Shown piece by piece: positions 12,327 to 17,682 of a DNA stretch of 17,682 nt (position 1 is the first letter of the stretch; every line of letters starts with the position of its first letter). A program made the position numbers and the translations under genes. A model generated the notes under the pieces. The model was given only the letters and a program-made list of their open reading frames with translations, was not told the DNA's origin and did not search any database. Origin of the DNA: Lachnospiraceae bacterium UBA7027 (GTDB lineage: Bacteria; Bacillota; Clostridia; Lachnospirales; Lachnospiraceae); NCBI GenBank assembly GCA_002494135.1, contig DLBG01000042.1, forward strand, positions 1 through 17,682, given 5' to 3'.

Positions 12327-15300
12327 TTGGAGTTATTTAACGCTCCCCTTGAGGAATTAAAAGAATACCGGGATGTTCTAAAAAGCCTCGAAGCAGGCGA
12401 AAAGAAGATTCTTATGACGGGTTGCACCCAGAGCGGGAAGATGCATTTTATCCAGGCTTTCGGTGCTTCTTTTGACGTGCGCATTATCGTTACCCACGAT
12501 GATTTAAGGGCGGCCGAGATTGCGGAGGAATACCGGATGTACGACAGGGATGTCCGCGTTTTTCCCGCAAAGGATCTGATTTTCTATCAGGCGGATATCT
12601 ATTCGAACCGGATTACGGCGGACCGTATGAAGGTGCTGCGTTCGATTCTCGAGGGAAAACCGATTACCGTGGTAACCACGTTTGATACCTTCCAGGCGCC
12701 GTTTCTGCCGCTTGAAGTGATTAAAGAACATGCGCTGAAAGTCCGTGTGGGAAGCGTCATGTCCGAGGATGCCCTGGCAATCAAACTTGCCGGCATGGGA
12801 TACCGTAAGACACAGATTGTGGAGCAGCCGGGGGATTTCGCCATCCGCGGCGGCATCGTGGATATTTTTGATTTGACGAATGACAACCCCGTCCGGATTG
12901 AACTCTGGGGAGATGAGGTGGAGTCGGTCCGTATTTTCGATGCAGAATCGCAGAGGTCCTTAACGACGGTAAAGGAAGTCTGCATTTATCCGGCCTGTGA
13001 GATTTTGCTTTCAAAGGAAGTACGCGCCGAAGGATTTGGCCGGATTGAAAAAGAAGTAAAAAAATGTGTCCGGGTTTTCCGGGAAAAAGCAATGAACGAA
13101 GAGGCTCACCGCCTTGAGCAGGAGTGGAAGACCCTAAAGGAGCAGGTGGAAGAGTTCTCTGAAACCGGTGCGCTGGAGGGATTTTTGCGCTATTTCTATC
13201 CCGATGCGGGAACGTTTCTTGACCTGTTCGAAGACCGAAGCCGGATTATTTTTCTGGATGAACCTTCGAAAATCGATGCGCACGTAAGGGCGGTGGAGGA
13301 GGAATACAAAGACAGCTTTATCCACCGGATTGAAAAGGGGTATGCCGTTCCGGGGCAGATGAATCTTCTCCTTCCGGCACAAAAAGCCTTTCACAGGCTC
13401 TCTAAGGAGACGGTTCTTGCGTTTACCCTGCAGGATTACATTACCTCGTCCCTTTCCTATAAAAAGACAATTGCTTTAAATATGCATCCGATTTCCTCTT
13501 ACAACGGTTCCGTTACGGAGCTGATGAAGGATTTGAAGGAATACCGCAAAAAAGGCTACCGCGTTTTGGTGGTATCCTCTTCGAAGACCAGGGCAAAGCG
13601 TCTTGCGAGCGATATTACGGATGAAGGCGTGAGCGCATTTTACAATGAAAAAGCGGACCGTGTATTAAATTCCGGGGAAGTCATGACTTTCCACGGCAAC
13701 GTCCGCCAGGGCTATGAATTTCCGGAAATCAAATTCGTGGTTATGTCTGATACGGATATTTTCGGAAGAGAACGAAAGAGAAAAAGGACAAAGAAGTTTC
13801 AGGGAAGCCGGATTCGTGACTTCGGCGAGCTGAAGGTCGGCGATTATGTGGTTCATGAAAATTACGGCCTCGGCATCTACCGCGGCATCGAGAAGGTTCA
13901 AAACGGCGGAATTACAAAGGATTACATGAAAATCGAGTACGCCGGCAATTCGAGCCTTTATGTTCTGGCATCCGCCTTCGACAGCGTCATGAAGTATGCA
14001 TCCAAGGACGGCAAGGCCCCGAAACTGAACAAACTCGGTACGCAGGAGTGGACGAAAACCAAGTCAAAGGTTCATGAGGCGGTGCTCGGCATTGCAAAGG
14101 ATCTGGTGGATCTGTATGCTGCAAGACAAAGAAGCACGGGACACCGTTTCAGCAAAGATACGGTCTGGCAGAAAGAGTTTGAGGAACTGTTCCCGTATGA
14201 GGAGACGGAAGACCAGCTTGCCGCCATCGAAGCCACCAAAGCGGACATGGAAAGCGATAAAATCATGGAGCGCTTAATCTGCGGCGATGTCGGTTACGGC
14301 AAGACGGAGATTGCCATCCGTGCGGCATTTAAGGCCGTAATGGACGGTTATCAGGTGCTTTTTCTGGTGCCGACGACCATTCTGGCCGAGCAGCATTTCA
14401 ATACCTTTACGGAGCGCATGAAGAACTATCCGATCCGCATTGAACTGCTCTCGAGATTCCGTACGCCCACGGAACAGAAAAAGACGGTGGAAAAACTGCG
14501 AAAGGGTCTGGTGGATATTGTAATCGGAACGCACAGACTGCTTTCAAAGGATATTGAACCGAAGAATCTGGGACTTCTTGTAATTGATGAGGAACAGCGT
14601 TTCGGCGTGGCTCATAAAGAAAAATTAAAGAAACTGAAACAGGAAGTGGACGTGCTGACCCTCACCGCAACCCCGATTCCGAGAACGCTGAACATGTCGC
14701 TTGTCGGAATCCGCGATATGTCGATTCTCGACGAAGCACCGCAGGACCGCCTTCCCATTCAGACTTTTGTAATGGAATATAACGAGGAAATGGTGCGGGA
14801 AGCCATTGTGCGGGAACTTGCCCGCGGAGGACAGGTTTACTTTGTACATAACCGGATCAACGATATCTCGAATGTGGCATCCAGGGTAGCCGCACTGGTA
14901 CCGGAGGCCAGAGTCACTTTCGCGCACGGCCAGATGAACGAGCGGGAACTTGAGGATATCATGCATGATTTTATCGCCGGGGAAATCGATGTTTTAATAT
15001 CCACAACCATCATCGAAACCGGCCTGGACATATCCAACGTCAACACCATTATCATCGATCATTCCGACCGCTTCGGCCTTGCGCAGCTTTACCAGCTTCG
15101 CGGAAGAGTCGGAAGGAGCAATCGCGGTGCGTATGCGTTTTTGATGTATTCGAAGGATAAAATTTTAAAAGAGGATGCGGAGAAGCGTCTGCAGGCGATC
15201 AGGGAGTTTACGGAGCTCGGCTCGGGCTTTCGGATTTCCATGCGCGACCTCGAAATCAGGGGTGCCGGCAATCTGCTCGGAATGCGCCAGCACGGACATA

Positions 15301-15851
15301 TGGAGGCCGTGGGCTTTGAACTGTACTGCAAGATGTTAAACGAGGCTGTCCTTGACGTAAAAGGACAGAAGCATGAAGAAAGTTTCGAGACCTTAACGGA
15401 TCTTGACATCAACGCTTATCTGCCCGGAGAATATATCGTTAACGAGCCGCAGAAACTTGAAATGTATCATAAAATCGCCTCCATCGAGGGAAAACTCGAC
15501 TATGAGGAGTTTCGTGACGAGTTAAAAGACCGCTTCGGCGAATTGCCGAAACCGGCCGAAAATCTCCTCTGGGTGGCCCTGCTTCGCGCCCGTGCAAGAC
15601 AGGTCTATATTACCGAGGTGAAGGGCGGAAACGGTCGGATCAAGCTGTCGGTAAAAAAAGATGCGCCTGTCGTAAGCGAAAGAATACCGGATTTTATCAG
15701 TGCACATGACGGAAAAATGCGGTTTGTCCGCTCCGGGAACCCTGGCTTTGAATATACTTACCCGATGAGCGGAATTGCACAGATTGACGAAAAGACGTTA
15801 ATGGAAACGGCAGAGAAGCTCGTGGATGAAATGAGCGGACTGTTCGACTGA
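12327..15851 (+). CDS. mfd: Transcription-repair coupling factor (superfamily 2 ATPase)
   Basis: Mfd displaces RNA polymerase stalled at DNA damage and recruits UvrA. At 1174 residues it is full length. The N-terminal third is UvrB-like (about 20-350, including TGCTQSGK at 31-38, a degenerate nucleotide loop). A CarD-like RNA-polymerase-interaction domain starts near 500 (GDYVVHENYGLGIYRG). The translocase motor follows with Walker A GDVGYGKTE (653-661), DEEQ box (754-757), TLTATPIPRTLN, and TTIIETGLDISN plus QLRGRVGRS, the SF2 motifs V and VI. The TRCF C-terminal domain (about 1010-1150) regulates UvrA binding. The start is TTG at 12327-12329, with CAGGTG about 6 nt before it, overlapping the end of pth, so translation is coupled; the rare start may limit expression. 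Confidence 0.96.
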   Translation: MELFNAPLEELKEYRDVLKSLEAGEKKILMTGCTQSGKMHFIQAFGASFDVRIIVTHDDLRAAEIAEEYRMYDRDVRVFPAKDLIFYQADIYSNRITADRMKVLRSILEGKPITVVTTFDTFQAPFLPLEVIKEHALKVRVGSVMSEDALAIKLAGMGYRKTQIVEQPGDFAIRGGIVDIFDLTNDNPVRIELWGDEVESVRIFDAESQRSLTTVKEVCIYPACEILLSKEVRAEGFGRIEKEVKKCVRVFREKAMNEEAHRLEQEWKTLKEQVEEFSETGALEGFLRYFYPDAGTFLDLFEDRSRIIFLDEPSKIDAHVRAVEEEYKDSFIHRIEKGYAVPGQMNLLLPAQKAFHRLSKETVLAFTLQDYITSSLSYKKTIALNMHPISSYNGSVTELMKDLKEYRKKGYRVLVVSSSKTRAKRLASDITDEGVSAFYNEKADRVLNSGEVMTFHGNVRQGYEFPEIKFVVMSDTDIFGRERKRKRTKKFQGSRIRDFGELKVGDYVVHENYGLGIYRGIEKVQNGGITKDYMKIEYAGNSSLYVLASAFDSVMKYASKDGKAPKLNKLGTQEWTKTKSKVHEAVLGIAKDLVDLYAARQRSTGHRFSKDTVWQKEFEELFPYEETEDQLAAIEATKADMESDKIMERLICGDVGYGKTEIAIRAAFKAVMDGYQVLFLVPTTILAEQHFNTFTERMKNYPIRIELLSRFRTPTEQKKTVEKLRKGLVDIVIGTHRLLSKDIEPKNLGLLVIDEEQRFGVAHKEKLKKLKQEVDVLTLTATPIPRTLNMSLVGIRDMSILDEAPQDRLPIQTFVMEYNEEMVREAIVRELARGGQVYFVHNRINDISNVASRVAALVPEARVTFAHGQMNERELEDIMHDFIAGEIDVLISTTIIETGLDISNVNTIIIDHSDRFGLAQLYQLRGRVGRSNRGAYAFLMYSKDKILKEDAEKRLQAIREFTELGSGFRISMRDLEIRGAGNLLGMRQHGHMEAVGFELYCKMLNEAVLDVKGQKHEESFETLTDLDINAYLPGEYIVNEPQKLEMYHKIASIEGKLDYEEFRDELKDRFGELPKPAENLLWVALLRARARQVYITEVKGGNGRIKLSVKKDAPVVSERIPDFISAHDGKMRFVRSGNPGFEYTYPMSGIAQIDEKTLMETAEKLVDEMSGLFD

Positions 15852-15880
15852 CGGGTCGGACATTTTAAAATCAATACGGA

Positions 15881-15911
15881 AAAAAAGAGCTTCCCGAAAC
15901 GGGAAGCTCTT
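15881..15911 (-). terminator. Intrinsic terminator of the leftward hydrolase gene (convergent with mfd)
   Basis: AAGAGCTTCCCG (15885-15896) and CGGGAAGCTCTT (15900-15911) form a perfect 12-bp stem with an AAA loop. Read leftward it is followed by a T-run (six A at 15881-15886 on the plus strand, partly within the stem), a classical terminator. Read rightward only TAAATT follows, so it would stop mfd less efficiently or just protect its 3' end. Confidence 0.8.
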
Positions 15912-15936
15912 AAATTATGCTGTTTTGTACGTGGTC

Positions 15937-16620
15937 TTATCTGCAGCAGAAGTACTGATTTCCGATATGATCGTAAACTTCTTTTCCCTGAGGGAATTCT
16001 GCCTGAAAGACTAAAGTGTCGGGACCGAGTGCACCTTCTGACAGAAGTTCGTCTGCCCACTGGTAAACCAGATCCGGAAGGGGCTGTCCTTTTTCCACAC
16101 GCTGAATGGTTCTGTAATCATACTGACCGGGTGCATAAAGCACATCTGCCAGGGTCTGTGCACCGCTGAAGTGGGAGTTCAGTCTGTGAAGAACAACGCT
16201 TCCCGCAAGTTTGTGTACACGTTCAATGGAGGCGGTATCGCCTGCAAATTTCGAGAAGAACACGCCTTCTTCCGCGAACATCATCTGAGCTAAAAGCTCA
16301 CGGTCTTCCATCGTGTAAGCGCTCCGTACCGGTGTAATGATATCAACGGTTCGCTGTACACCGGATGCCGGTGCGGCAGCAGGCTCTTTTTTAACCAGCG
16401 TATTGGTAACAATATGGTTTTCGGTACCGAGAATCTGTGTTTCGGACATCACGTCCTTTGTCAGATACTCTTTTCTGTTTTGATAATTCGCATTCACAAT
16501 GAATGCGGAGCAGATTACGGATATGACCAGCACGGATGCCAGGACTACCGCTTCCTGCTTGCGAAAGGCCTTAGGGAAATACGAATGAATTTCTTTCCAG
16601 CCTTTTTTAAATAAAAACAT
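15937..16620 (-). CDS. Membrane-anchored SleB-like cell wall hydrolase
   Basis: Probable peptidoglycan lytic enzyme of the SleB/Hydrolase_2 type. Numbered from the upstream GTG: a basic N-terminus, one transmembrane segment at about 27-46 (AVVLASVLVISVICSAFIVN), an extracellular linker rich in Pro and Ala (about 80-100), then the catalytic domain from about 107. That domain has LLAQMMFAEEG (candidate catalytic E120), AGSVVLHRLNSHF, TLADVLYAPGQYD and the family's closing IGNQYFC. Spore germination SleB enzymes have a similar domain, but this topology suggests a vegetative membrane-tethered hydrolase. The start is uncertain: ATG at 16618-16620 or GTG at 16627-16629; neither has a strong ribosome binding site, and the difference is three residues. 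It is monocistronic, convergent with mfd and divergent from asnS. Confidence 0.8.
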   Translation of the reverse strand: MFLFKKGWKEIHSYFPKAFRKQEAVVLASVLVISVICSAFIVNANYQNRKEYLTKDVMSETQILGTENHIVTNTLVKKEPAAAPASGVQRTVDIITPVRSAYTMEDRELLAQMMFAEEGVFFSKFAGDTASIERVHKLAGSVVLHRLNSHFSGAQTLADVLYAPGQYDYRTIQRVEKGQPLPDLVYQWADELLSEGALGPDTLVFQAEFPQGKEVYDHIGNQYFCCR

Positions 16621-16730
16621 TTTTCTCACATCTTCTTTCCGGGAATTTTACGGAGCAAATCCCCTTTCATACCGATTATTGCAGCAACTGAAAGAATTTT
16701 ATCCTTTCAATAATTCCTATGAGTATTGCC

Positions 16731-16759
16731 ATTATAACAACAAAGCAAACAAAAAGCAA
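16731..16759 (-). promoter_or_regulatory. Candidate promoter of the SleB-like gene
   Basis: On the minus strand, TTGCTT (16754-16759), 17 nt and a perfect TATAAT (16731-16736). The predicted start near 16724 gives a leader of about 100 nt (16621-16724) in which I see no strong structure. Confidence 0.5.
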
Positions 16760-16856
16760 CAAAAAATTAATAAAATGTAACAACTTTGTAATAATTTGGA
16801 CAATGTTGTGTTAATATATTTTTATTTCACCAAATGTTGTGGTGGCGAAAAATGAT

Positions 16857-16885
16857 TTGTAATGAGAGAAAAGGTAGGTTATAAT
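16857..16885 (+). promoter_or_regulatory. asnS promoter
   Basis: TTGTAA (16857-16862), 17 nt and a perfect TATAAT (16880-16885). The predicted start near 16892 leaves a leader of about 45 nt, too short for a T-box element. The A/T-rich block 16740-16850 between the two divergent promoters shows no ORF. Confidence 0.6.
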
Positions 16886-16936
16886 GTGATTTGTGAAAAA
16901 ATAAGAAGATGTACTAACGCAGAAAAGAGGTAGAAT

Positions 16937-17682
16937 ATGGAACAGTTAGTCACAATCAGAGAAATCTTCAGAAACAGGGAAGAATACTTAAATAAGGAGA
17001 TTTCCATCGGTGGATGGGTACGCTCAAACCGTGATTCCAAATCCTTCGGTTTTGTAATTATAAATGACGGTACTTTTTTCGAACCCCTCCAGGTGGTTTA
17101 TCATGACAATATGGAGAATTTTGCGGCCATCGCAAAAATCAACGTCGGAGCCGCACTTATTGTAAAAGGTACCCTGGTTCCCACACCGGAAGCAAAGCAG
17201 CCGTTTGAGATTCAGGCCACCGAGATTTTGATTGAAGGCGATTCCACTCCCGATTATCCGCTTCAGAAAAAGCGCCATACAATGGAGTATCTTCGTACCA
17301 TTACACATTTACGTCCGAGAACCAATACCTTCGAGGCAGTATTCCGTGTAAGATCTTTAATTGCATATGCCATTCATAAATTTTTCCAGGAGAGGGATTT
17401 CGTTTATGTACATACTCCCCTGATTACCGGAAGCGACTGTGAAGGTGCCGGCGAGATGTTTACCGTAACGACGCTGGATCTTGCCAACATTCCGATGACG
17501 GAAGACGGCAAGGTGGATTACACCAAGGATTTCTTCAACAAGAACACCAACCTTACGGTTTCCGGTCAGTTAAACGGCGAGACCTATGCCATGGCATTTA
17601 AAAATATCTATACGTTCGGTCCCACTTTCCGTGCAGAGAATTCCAACACCACCCGTCATGCGGCGGAGTTCTGGATGATCGA
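16937..17682 (+). CDS. asnS: Asparaginyl-tRNA synthetase, N-terminal part (3' end outside window)
   Basis: Charges tRNA-Asn with asparagine; a class IIb synthetase. The visible 248 residues hold the N-terminal OB-fold anticodon-binding domain (about 5-115, with ISIGGWVRSNRDSKSFGFV) and the start of the catalytic domain: LQKKRHTMEYLRTITHLRPR, the motif 1 helix (VRSLIAYAIHKFF ... VHTPLIT) and the beginning of motif 2, FRAENSNTTRHAAEF (231-245), where the window ends. The sequence THLRPRTNTFEAVFRVRS and the SGQLNGE region favour AsnRS over the related AspRS. AGAGGT lies about 6 nt before the ATG. The gene is open at the right edge; intactness beyond this cannot be judged. Confidence 0.95.
   Translation, partial: MEQLVTIREIFRNREEYLNKEISIGGWVRSNRDSKSFGFVIINDGTFFEPLQVVYHDNMENFAAIAKINVGAALIVKGTLVPTPEAKQPFEIQATEILIEGDSTPDYPLQKKRHTMEYLRTITHLRPRTNTFEAVFRVRSLIAYAIHKFFQERDFVYVHTPLITGSDCEGAGEMFTVTTLDLANIPMTEDGKVDYTKDFFNKNTNLTVSGQLNGETYAMAFKNIYTFGPTFRAENSNTTRHAAEFWMI

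Noticed and set aside
12599..13394. Several leftward ORFs within mfd
   Set aside because: Antisense shadows of a full-length, well-conserved protein; no ribosome binding sites.

Overview
The window looks like chromosomal DNA from a low-to-mid GC Firmicute of the class Clostridia, most likely Lachnospiraceae. Reasons: a GlgC/GlgD pair typical of Clostridia, a DnaD plus DnaC/DnaI-type primosome operon, a long PRPP synthetase followed by a DUF951 protein, strong AGGAG-type ribosome binding sites and frequent TTA leucine codons. The taxon is inferred from gene content only. No transposase, integrase, phage gene, CRISPR array, rRNA or tRNA was recognised; this is mostly ordinary core genome.

Layout. 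(1) 1-2818, rightward: the 3' end of glycogen phosphorylase, then an aconitase-family hydratase of the YbhJ type. (2) 2819-3154: a bidirectional terminator and a convergent small XRE-family regulator whose probable promoter has a 10-bp palindrome between -35 and -10. (3) 3155-3814: about 660 bp with no convincing gene. It contains promoter-like elements, a candidate structured non-coding RNA (3440-3678) closed by a 9-bp terminal helix, a 21-bp terminator hairpin (3690-3767) and a second, bidirectional terminator. (4) 3815-7223, leftward operon: dnaD-like, dnaC/dnaI-like helicase loader, prs, and a 58-aa DUF951 protein. (5) 7224-7449: the dnaD promoter and a compact group of five DnaA-box-like 9-mers, four of them forming two back-to-back tandem dimers. 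(6) 7450-8829: murC, leftward. (7) 8830-9187: divergent promoters and a structured glgC leader. (8) 9188-11580: glgC-glgD with a 4-bp overlap, ended by a strong terminator. (9) 11648-15851: pth-mfd. (10) 15881-16936: a terminator, a leftward membrane-anchored SleB-like cell wall hydrolase, and a divergent promoter region. (11) 16937-17682: the 5' part of asnS, cut by the window edge.

How the parts relate. GlgC/GlgD make ADP-glucose for glycogen synthesis and GlgP degrades glycogen; the two ends of the pathway are about 8.7 kb apart here. DnaD and the DnaC/DnaI-like ATPase belong to primosome assembly and share an operon with prs, which makes PRPP for nucleotide synthesis. The DnaA-box cluster directly upstream of that operon suggests DnaA control of helicase-loading genes or a DnaA-titration site. 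Pth-Mfd is a common Firmicute pairing for translation recycling and transcription-coupled repair.

The two places most worth a second look are the structured RNA candidate at 3440-3767 and the DnaA-box array at 7333-7449.
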